Assembly (NCBI GenBank): GCA_964632845.1
Contig: CAZWDU010000002.1
Coordinates: 141,804 to 205,803, forward strand
DNA length: 64,000 nt
From: JAOZHU01 sp964632845
GTDB lineage: Archaea > Thermoproteota > Bathyarchaeia > Bathyarchaeales > Bathycorpusculaceae
Direction of reading: 5' to 3'
This document shows positions 24,454-33,272 of the stretch, in pieces. The translations under genes and the position numbers were made by a program. Below the pieces are notes generated by a model. It had not been told where the DNA came from, did not search any database, and saw nothing but the letters and a program-made list of their open reading frames with translations. Positions within the stretch are counted from its first letter, which is position 1, and the number at the start of each line of letters is the position of its first letter.

Positions 24454-25586
24454 TTGCCAGCCTCCACTGCACTTACGACTTCACCTTTTTGCTGGTTGCG
24501 GAGTTTGCCAACTACTGGTTCGCCTCCCCGCGGATACCAGAACCTGTCCAGCGTCGGGGCGACAAGCCGTATTGCTGCTTCCTCAGAGGACAAATATACA
24601 AAGTCTCCTCGGGTGCCCGCCACGAGCGGTCGAAGCTTGATTCTGTCCGTTAACCCTATCATTTCACCGTGGTGTGCCACGATGATGCTGAAGGGCCCGT
24701 TCATCAGCAAGCTCCCGTAAGTCTGCCGCAGCGCCCTGAACACTTGTTGCTGCTTCGGCGGCATAGCGTCTATTTCGCTCCACAGAGGCGCAGCTAAGAT
24801 TTTCGCAACCATATCAATCGGCAGGTGCTGCTTTCGCATTAGGAGGTCTACAGCGTACGCTAGCACTTCCGTGTCTGTCTGCATGGTGCATTTGTAACCG
24901 TACATTTCCAGGTAGCGGCGGTTTATGCCGTACGAAGAGAGTTCGCCGTTGTGCACTACGGTCCAGTCTAGGATGTTGAACGGGTGCGCGCCGCCCCACC
25001 AGCCTTGGCTGTTGGTTGGGAACCTGCCGTGAGACGTCCAGATGTACGCTTCGTACTCTTCTAAGCGGAAGAAGTCTGCTATGTCTTCGGGGAAGCCGAC
25101 GCCTTTGAATACGCCCATGTTTTTGCCGCTTGAGAAAACGAACGCGTTGCCTGTTTCCGAGTTTACCCGCATAACCTGCTCTGTCACGTAGTCATCTGCT
25201 GTCTGAGACTCAGGTTTCTGCTTGTTGGGTTGAACGAAGTACCGCCACACCAACGGCGGGTTACGAACGTTAGCTTCTCTCGTAGGTATCTCCTCACTGG
25301 CTATCACTTCGAAGTTTTCCTTCAGCACCGTTTCTGTTTTCGCCTTCGCGTCGCTGCGCAAGTACATCACGTGGAACGCGTAGTCGTCCGCGTGTTCAGG
25401 GTAAATGCCGTATGCTGCCCAGCCGCCGCCTAAGCCGTTGCCGCGTTCATGCATGTTCGCTATGGCTCGGACTGCGTCACGCGACGAGAACCGGTTGCCC
25501 TCAACGTTCATCACGCCGAATATGGAGCAGCCTGAGAAGTCCTTATCGTCGCCGTATGGATTGTTTATTTTGGTTAGGTTTTTCAT
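24450..25586 (-). CDS. Glutamate synthase class-II glutamine amidotransferase subunit
   Basis: Start ATG 25586 (378 residues), overlapping the stop of the FAD oxidoreductase by 4 bases; the frame is open farther upstream but that part is the shadow of the neighbour. It releases ammonia from glutamine. DFSGCSIFGVMN holds the nucleophile at Cys20, so a 19-residue propeptide must be removed. ERGNGLGGGWAAYG, TSHGRFPTNSQGWWGGAHPF and HNGELSSYG are the conserved substrate and oxyanion segments. Together with the two following genes it reconstitutes one GltB polypeptide. Confidence 0.92.
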   Translation of the reverse strand: MKNLTKINNPYGDDKDFSGCSIFGVMNVEGNRFSSRDAVRAIANMHERGNGLGGGWAAYGIYPEHADDYAFHVMYLRSDAKAKTETVLKENFEVIASEEIPTREANVRNPPLVWRYFVQPNKQKPESQTADDYVTEQVMRVNSETGNAFVFSSGKNMGVFKGVGFPEDIADFFRLEEYEAYIWTSHGRFPTNSQGWWGGAHPFNILDWTVVHNGELSSYGINRRYLEMYGYKCTMQTDTEVLAYAVDLLMRKQHLPIDMVAKILAAPLWSEIDAMPPKQQQVFRALRQTYGSLLMNGPFSIIVAHHGEMIGLTDRIKLRPLVAGTRGDFVYLSSEEAAIRLVAPTLDRFWYPRGGEPVVGKLRNQQKGEVVSAVEAGK

Positions 25587-26863
25587 TTTGTTTCCCCTGG
25601 GTAAACTTTTTTTCTCACAGGCAACGGCAACGTGGCAAGGCTGAAGTCGTCTGCCAACAGCAGCTGCTTGAACCGTTTCACGTTGACGCTGTTCTTCATC
25701 AGGTGGAACAGGATGCCTGTTCTTTCGATGTCGTTTACGAAGCACATGCCGACGATTACGTTGTCTTTGAGCACGATTTTCTTGTACACGTTCTTTGCTG
25801 GGTCATGCTTGACTAGGATTTCGTAGGCGTTGTCCTCTTTCGGGTTAGCTATCCCGATGGAGGTGATTGGTACGCCGAAATACTTCAGGGAGCTCATTGA
25901 GGTGCCGCCTTCGTAGTCGGTTTTTTTCCCCGCCATGTTGTAGCCTGCGACTTTTCCCTCTAACTGTGCAAGCGGCCAGAGCGGCAAGGAGCGGTTTTCG
26001 TTTAAGATGAAGTCGTATGCTTCGGCAACGTCTCCGCTGGCGTAAACATCAGGAACGCTTGTGCGCATGAACCTGTCCACGATTATGCCGCGGTTTGTTT
26101 TCACGTCGGTGCCCGCGGCGAGTTCCATGCGTGGGATAACGCCGATTGCGACTATTACCACGTCGCATTGCAGTTGGCTGCCGTTGGTTAGGACTGCGCC
26201 GTCGACCATGCTGTCGTTTTCTGCTTTGCCGAGTATCCGCTGCACTGATTGGCCTGTTATTATTGTGACGCCTGCTTTTTTGATGGCGTTTTCAACGATG
26301 TCTGCGGCTGTCGCGTCCAGTAGGAGGCTGAGGATTTTGTCTTTAAGCTCCACCATTGTGACTTGTAAGCCGCGTTTTGTTAACGCTTCAGTCACGCTGA
26401 CGCCGATTAAGCCAGCGCCGATGACTACGACTTTTTTGGCGCTTTCAAGTTTTGCTGCTAAGCGTTCTGCGTCGGCGAGCGTGGTGAATGTGAATACGCC
26501 TTCTTTGTCTGAGCCTTCTATTTTTGGGACGAAGGGTTTGCCGCCTGTGGCAAGCAAGAGTTTTTCGAAGTGGATTTTGTCGCCGCCGTCGAGCTCCACG
26601 TACTTGTCCGTTAGGTTGAGCCGCACTGCGGTTCTGCCCGTTAACGCTTGGACTGCGTTGTTTTCCCAGAAGTGGTCGTCGCGGCACTTCATTTTCTCGA
26701 ACGTAGCTTTTCCACTGACGAAATCGGAAATCATTGGGCGTGAGTATTGTGGGCAGTATTCTTCGGAGATTATGGCTATTGTTCCTGTGGGGTCTATGTC
26801 TCGGATGGCTTCAACTGCGCCTATTCCTGCGGCTGAAGCGCCTACTATGACGTATTTGGGCAT
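25583..26863 (-). CDS. FAD-dependent pyridine nucleotide-disulfide oxidoreductase family protein
   Basis: 426 residues from ATG 26863, which overlaps the ferredoxin stop by one base. FAD motif KYVIVGASAAGIGAVEAIR, NAD(P) motif VVVIGAGLIGVSVTEAL and the FAD-closing VYASGDVAEA are present. It resembles NADH oxidase/rubredoxin reductase-like proteins without an obvious redox-active Cys pair. In this operon it most likely takes the place of the GltD subunit and feeds electrons from NAD(P)H to the glutamate synthase. This role is inferred from context. Confidence 0.85.
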   Translation of the reverse strand: MPKYVIVGASAAGIGAVEAIRDIDPTGTIAIISEEYCPQYSRPMISDFVSGKATFEKMKCRDDHFWENNAVQALTGRTAVRLNLTDKYVELDGGDKIHFEKLLLATGGKPFVPKIEGSDKEGVFTFTTLADAERLAAKLESAKKVVVIGAGLIGVSVTEALTKRGLQVTMVELKDKILSLLLDATAADIVENAIKKAGVTIITGQSVQRILGKAENDSMVDGAVLTNGSQLQCDVVIVAIGVIPRMELAAGTDVKTNRGIIVDRFMRTSVPDVYASGDVAEAYDFILNENRSLPLWPLAQLEGKVAGYNMAGKKTDYEGGTSMSSLKYFGVPITSIGIANPKEDNAYEILVKHDPAKNVYKKIVLKDNVIVGMCFVNDIERTGILFHLMKNSVNVKRFKQLLLADDFSLATLPLPVRKKVYPGETK

Positions 26864-27306
26864 TAGGGTTTCACCTCTTTGTAGACTAGCGCGCCGTTGG
26901 GGCAGTTGGCTACGCATGCGGGAACCTCCAGCTCTGCGCAGAGGTCGCATTTTGCGATTACTTTGCCTGCCACATCCATTTTGATGGCGCCGTAGGGGCA
27001 GACCATTATGCAGGTCCAGCAGCCCATGCATTTTTCGGGGTCGTGGGTTACTGCGCCTGTTTCTGGGTCTTTGTGCATGGCGCCTGAGAGGCATGCGGTT
27101 ACGCATGGGGCGTCTTCGCAGTGGCGGCATTGGATGGCGAAGGAGACTGGCTTGTTTGTTTCCAGTCGTACTCGGCTGATTGGTTTGGGGAGTTCTCTGT
27201 TGTAGGCTTTGAGGATGTCTTTTGATTTGGAGTGCTGTACTGTGCAGTAGACTTCGCATAGTCCGCAGCCCATGCAGTTTTCTTCTTTTGCGATTATTCT
27301 TTTCAT
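26863..27306 (-). CDS. Polyferredoxin (CooF/HycB-like, four 4Fe-4S clusters)
   Basis: 147 residues with four cysteine groups: CMGCGLCEVYC, CRHCEDAPCVTAC, CMGCWTCIMVCP and CDLCAELEVPACVANCP, the pattern of CooF-like electron carriers that bind four 4Fe-4S clusters. First gene of the operon, one-base overlap with the FAD protein. It probably passes electrons between the FAD protein, the FMN subunit and other ferredoxins. Its promoter region contains a large inverted repeat (27341-27399). Confidence 0.9.
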   Translation of the reverse strand: MKRIIAKEENCMGCGLCEVYCTVQHSKSKDILKAYNRELPKPISRVRLETNKPVSFAIQCRHCEDAPCVTACLSGAMHKDPETGAVTHDPEKCMGCWTCIMVCPYGAIKMDVAGKVIAKCDLCAELEVPACVANCPNGALVYKEVKP

Positions 27307-27340
27307 GTTTGTTGATGCCTCATTTTCTTTTTAGCGTGAG

Positions 27341-27399
27341 CAGATGGTGACGAAAGACGTGAAATTCTACGTCTTTTATGCATTCGCCAATGCCATCTG
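27341..27399 (-). promoter_or_regulatory. Operator/leader inverted repeats of the glutamate synthase operon
   Basis: A perfect inner repeat AAAGACGT-N8-ACGTCTTT (27353-27376) is enclosed by CAGATGG (27341-27347) and CCATCTG (27393-27399). On the minus strand the TATA-like CATAAAAG overlaps the inner arm, so a protein bound here would block transcription; if transcribed, the inner repeat could also fold as an 8-bp hairpin. It differs from the GGAA-N6-TTCC site of methanogen NrpR. Confidence 0.5.
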
Positions 27400-27520
27400 T
27401 GAATATTTGTCCAATGAAATTCGCGTAATAGTTACATGTGTTTGTTGTCATTGAACTCACTCTCTCACGGATTTCGGCAGTTAGGTGGCACATATTCTAT
27501 ATAACTTTGTTGAAAATCAT

Positions 27521-27527
27521 TTATATG
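27521..27527 (+). promoter_or_regulatory. TATA box of the PhoU-type regulator
   Basis: TTATATG at 27521-27527 predicts transcription from about 27550, 28 bases before ATG 27579. A second TATA-like stretch lies near 27495-27503. Confidence 0.4.
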
Positions 27528-27578
27528 TAAGATAATGCACATAATAATCTAAATGAATCATATACACGGTGAACGTAC

Positions 27579-28682
27579 ATGGCAGAAAAAGACTTAGGGT
27601 ATAGAAGAGTCCAATGCACAGGAAGAGGCTCCTACATCATATCCCTGCCAAAAGAGTGGGTACAAGACATTGGACTGAAAAGAGGAAGCGAAATCGCCTT
27701 CAACGTCCAAAGCGATTCGACTTTAACATTGGTTCCGAGAAAAATAAAAGAAAAAAGCGGCAAAACAGAAGGAAGCAAACTGAGAGAGTATTACGTGGTC
27801 GCTGACCCGAAACGTAATGCTGAATCCACATACCGCATGACGAAAGCGCTGTACGCTATAGGCGCAGACATAATCCGCATACACTTCAAAAACAGTGAAG
27901 ACGTAGAAAAACAAAAGGCAGAACTGAAAAACCTTGCCAGAGACACTTTCTTAGGCTCAGAGATAATCGAGGAAACACCTGACGAAATCACTTTCCAAAT
28001 TCTGATCAGGCACTCGGAGTTCCCAATTGAAAAAGCCGTCAGAAGAATGGCTATAGTTGCCCTCTCAGCGAACAGAGACGCCATTTCAATGCTAAAAAAC
28101 AGAAACCCAACGACGTATCAAAGCGTAGTTAACGCACGCAACGATGTTGACCGCTTAGCACTTTACGTTGTACGCCAATTGAAGTGGGGCATCGAGCGAA
28201 ATTTGTTCAAAGAACTTGGGTTCAAAACCGCTAAAGAATTTCTATTGTACAGAATAGCTGTGAACGAGATAAAAAACATCGGCGAAAACGCATTTAACAT
28301 CGTGAACAGCCTAGAAACAGTCCAAAAACTGGTTGAAGACCAGACACTGTTCATAAAAGAGCCTATCGACGAGGAAATTTACGCGCAACTTCTCAAATTC
28401 AACAACATAGCACACCAACTATTCGACGAAGCCACCAGAGCAATGTTCAAAAGAGAATATGAAGACGCTGAGAAAATACTCTCAAAACGCAAATCACTGG
28501 TCACGCTGGAAAACGAACTAATCACATTGATGACCAGCAAGAAACTTGACCCCAACATCGCAGCAATATTAAGGCTGGTTCTTGACAGCTCAAGACGAAT
28601 CATGGACTACAGCGAGAACATGGCAGAACTGACACTGAACCGAACAGTCGAAGACCTATGCGCCGACTACGCAGTCAAATAA
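27579..28682 (+). CDS. AbrB-PhoU fusion regulator of phosphate uptake
   Basis: 367 residues. Residues 8-50 are an AbrB/SpoVT-type swapped-hairpin DNA-binding domain (TGRGSYIISLPKEWVQDIGL, then SEIAFNVQSDSTLTLVPR). The rest is helical and matches PhoU, with two three-helix bundles (VNARNDVDRLALYVVRQLKW and the C-terminal ILRLVLDSSRRIMDYSENMAEL). This fusion is a common archaeal type and is thought to be a phosphate-sensing transcription regulator. No phosphate transporter lies next to it in this window, so it acts at a distance. Confidence 0.88.
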   Translation: MAEKDLGYRRVQCTGRGSYIISLPKEWVQDIGLKRGSEIAFNVQSDSTLTLVPRKIKEKSGKTEGSKLREYYVVADPKRNAESTYRMTKALYAIGADIIRIHFKNSEDVEKQKAELKNLARDTFLGSEIIEETPDEITFQILIRHSEFPIEKAVRRMAIVALSANRDAISMLKNRNPTTYQSVVNARNDVDRLALYVVRQLKWGIERNLFKELGFKTAKEFLLYRIAVNEIKNIGENAFNIVNSLETVQKLVEDQTLFIKEPIDEEIYAQLLKFNNIAHQLFDEATRAMFKREYEDAEKILSKRKSLVTLENELITLMTSKKLDPNIAAILRLVLDSSRRIMDYSENMAELTLNRTVEDLCADYAVK

Positions 28683-28762
28683 CCTGCTCACCAACAACAC
28701 AATTCCAGCCTATATACAGAAGGGTATAACACCCGCAAACGCATTAGAACACAACGGCATAG

Positions 28763-29614
28763 CTACTTTTTGAAGCACACAGCAGCATATCCGACAACGC
28801 GAGAATAGTCACCACTCACATCTCCACTAGTCTTATAGCAAAGCAAATTTGCCTCTTTGACACCTGTCGCCTTTGCTGCCACAACCAAAGCTGCTATCGG
28901 TCCATAGCCGCACGCAGTTACATTTTGCTTCTCGATAACCGAGTAAAACCGTTTTTCATCCATAGTCTCCACTGCCTTGAGCACCGCCATGTCTTTGGCT
29001 ACTGCGTTTCTTTGCGGTTCATAATGCGTCATATCTGAAGAAGCGATAATCGCTGCGTTCTTGCCAGCTAAAACCTTGGCCAGTGCTTTTCCAACTTCCA
29101 CAGCAGAAGCCAAATCCTGCATCTGAAAGCAAATGGGCACGAACTTGAACGCAGAACCGTAAAGATACTGCAAAAAAGGCAGCTGAACTTCAACTGAATG
29201 CTCAAACTGATGCGCAACTTCATCCACATCAACGATACGCGCTTCCCGCGCTATCTCGCTGGCTGTTTCCCCATCAACTTCTGCGTCGCCCAAGGGTGTA
29301 CGCCAAAGCCCCTCAGCCGCTACCGCTAACCCGCTGCCGTAACCCGTGTGATTTGGTCCCAAAATCACTACCGTGTCAGGCTTGCCATCCGAAGCCAACG
29401 CGTAATAAGCGTTAGCCGCAACAGCGCCAGAAAACATGTAGCCTGCATGCGGACAAACTACCCCAACTATCCGCCGCGAACCATCCATGTTAACCTTAGG
29501 AAGCTGTTTTGGACCAAACTCGTGAAGAAAACAATTTTCAATTTGAAATTTCAGTGCTTCGGCGTTTCCCTCGTAAAAAGCTCCAGCTTGAGTTGGACGC
29601 CGAATCTTCGCCAT
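28763..29614 (-). CDS. MEMO-family protein (AmmeMemoRadiSam system protein B)
   Basis: 283 residues. RRPTQAGAFYEG at the start, CPHAGYMFSGAVAANAY, ILGPNHTGYG and SSDMTHYEP contain the three His of the metal site (related to extradiol dioxygenases). The molecular function in archaea is unknown. In archaea the gene typically follows enolase and S2, as here, with a 6-base gap to S2. The AMMECR1 and radical SAM partners of the system are not in the window. Confidence 0.92.
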   Translation of the reverse strand: MAKIRRPTQAGAFYEGNAEALKFQIENCFLHEFGPKQLPKVNMDGSRRIVGVVCPHAGYMFSGAVAANAYYALASDGKPDTVVILGPNHTGYGSGLAVAAEGLWRTPLGDAEVDGETASEIAREARIVDVDEVAHQFEHSVEVQLPFLQYLYGSAFKFVPICFQMQDLASAVEVGKALAKVLAGKNAAIIASSDMTHYEPQRNAVAKDMAVLKAVETMDEKRFYSVIEKQNVTACGYGPIAALVVAAKATGVKEANLLCYKTSGDVSGDYSRVVGYAAVCFKK

Positions 29615-29620
29615 CGGGTT

Positions 29621-30304
29621 TTAAGTTTCCTCCTCGTCGTCCCTTGAAATCTTCGCTTCAAAATCCTCGATTGTTACACTTGGATCCTTGTCAGCCGCTA
29701 ACTCGCCTCTTTCACGCAAAACTTGCCTTGCAAGAAGCCAGAAAATAACCGCCAAAGCTCTTCTACCCTTATTATTCGTTGGAATAACCAAATCAACGCC
29801 AGCAAACTCGTTATCCGTGCTGCACAACGCCACTATCGGAATCCCCACGTTAGACGCTTCTTTCACAGCCTGTGCATCTGCCCTTGGATCAGAAACCACT
29901 ATCACTTCCGGATCAACACGATGAGGATACAATGGATTCGACAAAAGCCCTGGAATAAAACGACCAATTAAAGGCGTAGCACCTGTTACCTCGCAGAACT
30001 TCTTTATCGGCTCCTGTGCGTAAAGTCTAGCTGCCGCAACTGCCACCTTTGACGGCTCAAACCGCGCCAAAAACTTAGCAGCCACTCGTATGCGGTCATC
30101 TGTTTTTTTAACGTCTAAGACAAATAAGCCGTCTGACCTGACACGGTATATGAAGGGTTCCATGTCTCGGGTTTTCATTCTTGTTCCAATGTGTATCCCA
30201 GCTGACAGTATAGTGTCTCGCGGTAGCAGGAGTTCCTCTGCAACTGGTGTTTCTTGACTTTTTTCAACTTCAGGTAAATTCTCTTTCACTTCATCTTCCG
30301 CCAT
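29621..30304 (-). CDS. rpsB: 30S ribosomal protein S2 (uS2)
   Basis: 227 residues. HIGTRMKTRDMEPFIYRVRSDGLFVLD, then ARRLYAQEPI-type segment, RFIPGLLSNP and SDPRADAQAVKEASNVGIPIVAL are typical of the archaeal/eukaryotic RPSA branch. An acidic N-terminal extension of about 25 residues (many Glu) and an acidic C-terminus are present. AGGAGGAAAATGG upstream gives a strong ribosome binding site. Between enolase (15 bases) and MEMO (6 bases) in one operon. Confidence 0.95.
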   Translation of the reverse strand: MAEDEVKENLPEVEKSQETPVAEELLLPRDTILSAGIHIGTRMKTRDMEPFIYRVRSDGLFVLDVKKTDDRIRVAAKFLARFEPSKVAVAAARLYAQEPIKKFCEVTGATPLIGRFIPGLLSNPLYPHRVDPEVIVVSDPRADAQAVKEASNVGIPIVALCSTDNEFAGVDLVIPTNNKGRRALAVIFWLLARQVLRERGELAADKDPSVTIEDFEAKISRDDEEET

Positions 30305-30319
30305 TTTCCATTTTCCTCC

Positions 30320-31573
30320 TTAAAACATTTTTAAATCTGCCATTTCGGCTCTATTCCCTAAGAAATGCTCAATCCTTATTAACTCGTTTAATTTTGCGAC
30401 GCGTGCACCTTCAACGACACCAGTTTTTATCATTGGACACTTGAAGGCTACAGCCAAATGAGCTATGTGCCAATCGCAAGTGTCGCCAGAACGGTGCGAC
30501 ATAACCGTGGTGTAACCGTACCTTTGCGCATTTTCAATCGTTTCCTCAGCGTCACTAAGCGTGCCTATCTGGTTGACTTTGATTATGATTGCGTTTGCCG
30601 CATTCTGCTTTATGCCCTGAGTTAACCGCTCATTGTTGGTTGTGAACAAGTCGTCGCCGCAGATTAAGCAGTTTTTGCTTTTCTTGGTGAGCGTTGCGAA
30701 GCTTTCGTAGTCTTCCTCATGGAACGCGTCTTCAACATACGCAAGATGATACTTCTCAATTAAGTCTAAAAGGTACTCCAGTTGTTCTGCGGTGTCGCGT
30801 TTTTTTCCCTCTCTTCCGTAGACGTATTTTTCTTCTTTTGGTTTCCACAGTGATGAGGCTGCTGCGTCGATGCCGAAGCCGCATTCGAAGTCCATTTCGT
30901 TGCCTACTTCTTCGCAGGCTTTGGCTATGGTTTCGAAGGCGTCTGCGTCGTTTATGTTGGCGATCCATGCGCCTTCGTCGCTTTTTCCGCCTGTGAAGAG
31001 TGTGCTTTTCTTTTTGAGGGTGTCTCCGATTTTTTTGTGTATTAGGGTGTTTGCGGTTGCGGCTTCTAGGAATGTTTCGGCTCCGTATGGAAGTGCTAGG
31101 AATTCTTGGATGTCGGGTGTTTTGCCGTTGCTGTGTTGTCCTCCGCTTATGCAGTTGCCAAGCGGGTAGGGCAAGGTTGTGGCGGTGTTTCCGCCTAGAA
31201 ATTGGAATAGGAGTAGTCCATGTGAGTTTGCGGCTGCTTCGGCGTTTGCTAGTGAGATTGCGAATGCGGTGTTTCCGCCTATGGCTTTGAAGTTTGTTGT
31301 GCCGTCGATTTCGTGGAGTGTGCTGTCGATTTCTTCTTGGAAGTCGGCGTTTAATCCTGCAAGTTCAGGTGCTATGAGGTCGTCGATTTTTTTGATTGCT
31401 GAGTCAACGCCGCCTTGCGGGTAGTAGACGACTTCGGCTTTTCCGCGGCTTTTGCCTGCTGGGGCGCTTGCGCGTCCGAAGCCGGTTGTGGTTATGATGT
31501 CTACTTCGATGGTTTCTTCTCCGCGGTTGTTGAAGATTTTCCTAGCGATTAAGTCTTCGATGATTGATGACAC
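30320..31573 (-). CDS. eno: Enolase (2-phosphoglycerate dehydratase), divergent
   Basis: 417 residues, start GTG 31573. Catalytic and metal residues are kept: QEF, SDEG, VEDAF, CGDDL, the base in IKVNQIGT, SHRSGDT and the Lys in MIKTG. Several motifs that are nearly invariant elsewhere are changed: the usual DSRGNPTVEV is NNRGEETIEV, the mobile-loop GASTG is GKSRG, and the final RSERLAKYNQ is EGARVAKLNE. It therefore looks functional but belongs to a divergent branch. First gene of the eno-rpsB-MEMO operon; TATA-like CATATAAAGA (31601-31610 on the minus strand) predicts a nearly leaderless mRNA. Confidence 0.9.
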   Translation of the reverse strand: MSSIIEDLIARKIFNNRGEETIEVDIITTTGFGRASAPAGKSRGKAEVVYYPQGGVDSAIKKIDDLIAPELAGLNADFQEEIDSTLHEIDGTTNFKAIGGNTAFAISLANAEAAANSHGLLLFQFLGGNTATTLPYPLGNCISGGQHSNGKTPDIQEFLALPYGAETFLEAATANTLIHKKIGDTLKKKSTLFTGGKSDEGAWIANINDADAFETIAKACEEVGNEMDFECGFGIDAAASSLWKPKEEKYVYGREGKKRDTAEQLEYLLDLIEKYHLAYVEDAFHEEDYESFATLTKKSKNCLICGDDLFTTNNERLTQGIKQNAANAIIIKVNQIGTLSDAEETIENAQRYGYTTVMSHRSGDTCDWHIAHLAVAFKCPMIKTGVVEGARVAKLNELIRIEHFLGNRAEMADLKMF

Positions 31574-31876
31574 GGTTAAGTATCCTCGAGTGCGCTATAC
31601 TCTTTATATGGGTATTATTTTAGCTTTCGGAAAATAATGGCGCTTTATTCGTGTGTTCTATTGTTTGGTGCAGTTTATAGTCTCTCTATTTGTAGGCCAA
31701 GTTTTCGCTTTGGGTGGGTTTCCGCGGTTTTTCTAGGCTCTTTATTACTTTATTTTTTCCGTTCAAGAACATGCTGGTGGTTTTTGTGTTCTGCTTGGTT
31801 TAATGTTGGTCGATGAGGCTCAATGACTTACGATAACCTTATATGTTAAGTGATACATATCGTTGTTGGGCGACAG
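31574..31876. promoter_or_regulatory. Divergent promoter region of enolase and the NfeD-SPFH operon
   Basis: 303 bases. The minus-strand TATA-like box at 31601-31610 serves enolase. CCTTATATG at 31837-31845 serves the NfeD gene: its predicted start site near 31868 lies after the GTG at 31850, which is why ATG 31877 is preferred as start. The ~220 bases between are T-rich with no recognised feature. Confidence 0.5.
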
Positions 31877-32326
31877 ATGAAGGTCACTCTTACAGTTGAA
31901 GCTGACGAGTTGAAGCTTGTGCAGTTGCTTTCGAAGTTTGCGGAAAAGTACAGGATGTCCTATAAGCTTAAGCGTCAAGCGAAGGGTTACGTGCTTGAAG
32001 TGGCACTTAACAGCGATGATTTCGGGGAGTTCATAAGGCGGATGAACCACCTGAAAGATGCGGTGTTTAAGATTGAGGAAATTCGTGGAGGCGGCTTGTT
32101 GGATAAATTCAATGTCAGTTTGACTAGGACTAACGTTGACGCTTTGATAGGCAGGGAAGCAATTGCGAAAACTGACATCAACCATATAGACGGCGGCATA
32201 ATCAAGCTTGGAGGGGAACTCTGGCTTTCTCGCCCAGCAGACGATGTGAACCTAAAAGAAGGCTCAAAAGTAAGAGTGATTCGAACAGAAGGAGTCAGCC
32301 TTATAGTTGAAGGAGTAAACGAATAG
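31877..32326 (+). CDS. Short NfeD-like protein lacking protease and membrane domains
   Basis: 149 residues from ATG 31877. The C-terminal 65 residues form the NfeD OB-fold (ALIGREAIAKTDINHIDGG, GELWLSRPADD, LKEGSKVRVIRTEGVSLIVEG). Usual archaeal NfeD proteins have a ClpP-like protease and four membrane helices before it; here they are replaced by an approximately 80-residue soluble alpha/beta domain (KVTLTVEADELKLVQLLSKF, FGEFIRRMNHLKDAVFKI) I do not recognise. The next gene, 2 bases downstream, is the usual SPFH partner. Confidence 0.8.
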   Translation: MKVTLTVEADELKLVQLLSKFAEKYRMSYKLKRQAKGYVLEVALNSDDFGEFIRRMNHLKDAVFKIEEIRGGGLLDKFNVSLTRTNVDALIGREAIAKTDINHIDGGIIKLGGELWLSRPADDVNLKEGSKVRVIRTEGVSLIVEGVNE

Positions 32327-32328
32327 GA

Positions 32329-33258
32329 ATGTATGAAATTGAACTAGCCATAGTAGGCTTCGTGATAGCCGTAATAGTATTAATCCTGCTGTCTTTCTCG
32401 GTAAAAAAAGTCAACCAATACGAAAAAGGCATCGTGGAAAAATTCAACGCTTACGAAAAAACCGTTGAGCCTGGACTGAGACTAATCACGCCTTTCATCG
32501 AAAGAATTCTCCGCGTCAACATGCGAGAGCAAGTGATAGATGTTCCCCCGCAAGAAATCATCACCGAAGACAACGTCGTCGTTACCATAGACGCCGTCAT
32601 CTATTACCAAGTAGTTGACGCAAAACGCGCAATCTACGAAATCGAAGACTTTGAACTCGCCATAGTGAAACTGGCGCAAACAACCCTGCGAAACATAGTC
32701 GGCGAAATGTCCCTCGACGTGTGCTTAACGTCAAGAGAGAAAATAAACGTGGAACTCCGCAGCGTACTTGACCAAGCTACGGACAAGTGGGGCACAAAAG
32801 TCAACCGCATTGAACTCCAGCGCATAGACCCGCCAAGTGACATACAAACAGCCATGCACAAGCAGAAAACCGCTGAACAAGAAAGACGCCAACTGCGCCT
32901 GCTTGCCACTGGCCGAAAAGAAGCAGCTGAACAAGAGAAGCAAGGCGCAATTCTGAAAGCTCAGGGAGCAAAAGCAGCAGCTATACTGGAAGCCGAAGGG
33001 GAAGCTAAAGCAGTTGAGTTGGTGGCAGAAGCGCAAGCCAAAGCCGTAAAATCAGTCTCAGAAGCAGCAAACCAATACTTCAAAGAAAACGCTCAAATCA
33101 ACAAAAAACTCGACGTGATCCGCGACACGTTCTCCCAGCAAACCAAAATCGTGGTGCCCTCTTCCGCGGACATCCTTAACGTCATAGGGCTTGAAGGAGC
33201 CACGGTGCTTCCAGTAAAGTCAAAGGCTAAAACTGACGAGTACACAGCAAGCAAGTAG
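32329..33258 (+). CDS. SPFH/band-7 membrane protein (slipin/stomatin-like)
   Basis: 309 residues. One N-terminal membrane helix (IVGFVIAVIVLILLSFSVKK), then the SPFH domain (YEKGIVEKFNAYEKTVEPGLRLITPF, MREQVIDVPPQEIITEDNVVV, DAVIYYQV), followed by an Ala/Glu/Lys-rich coiled coil (about 190-250) for oligomerisation. Such proteins build large membrane scaffolds with NfeD partners. The 2-base gap and the shared promoter fit. Its C-terminus does not show a clear substrate motif for a membrane protease, in keeping with the absence of the protease domain in its partner. Confidence 0.92.
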   Translation: MYEIELAIVGFVIAVIVLILLSFSVKKVNQYEKGIVEKFNAYEKTVEPGLRLITPFIERILRVNMREQVIDVPPQEIITEDNVVVTIDAVIYYQVVDAKRAIYEIEDFELAIVKLAQTTLRNIVGEMSLDVCLTSREKINVELRSVLDQATDKWGTKVNRIELQRIDPPSDIQTAMHKQKTAEQERRQLRLLATGRKEAAEQEKQGAILKAQGAKAAAILEAEGEAKAVELVAEAQAKAVKSVSEAANQYFKENAQINKKLDVIRDTFSQQTKIVVPSSADILNVIGLEGATVLPVKSKAKTDEYTASK

Positions 33259-33272
33259 CAGGGGGAGTAACC

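Noticed and set aside
26061..26984. 307-codon plus-strand frame
   Set aside because: Antisense shadow of the FAD oxidoreductase gene, whose motifs are intact; composition is Ser/Pro-biased as expected for an antisense frame.
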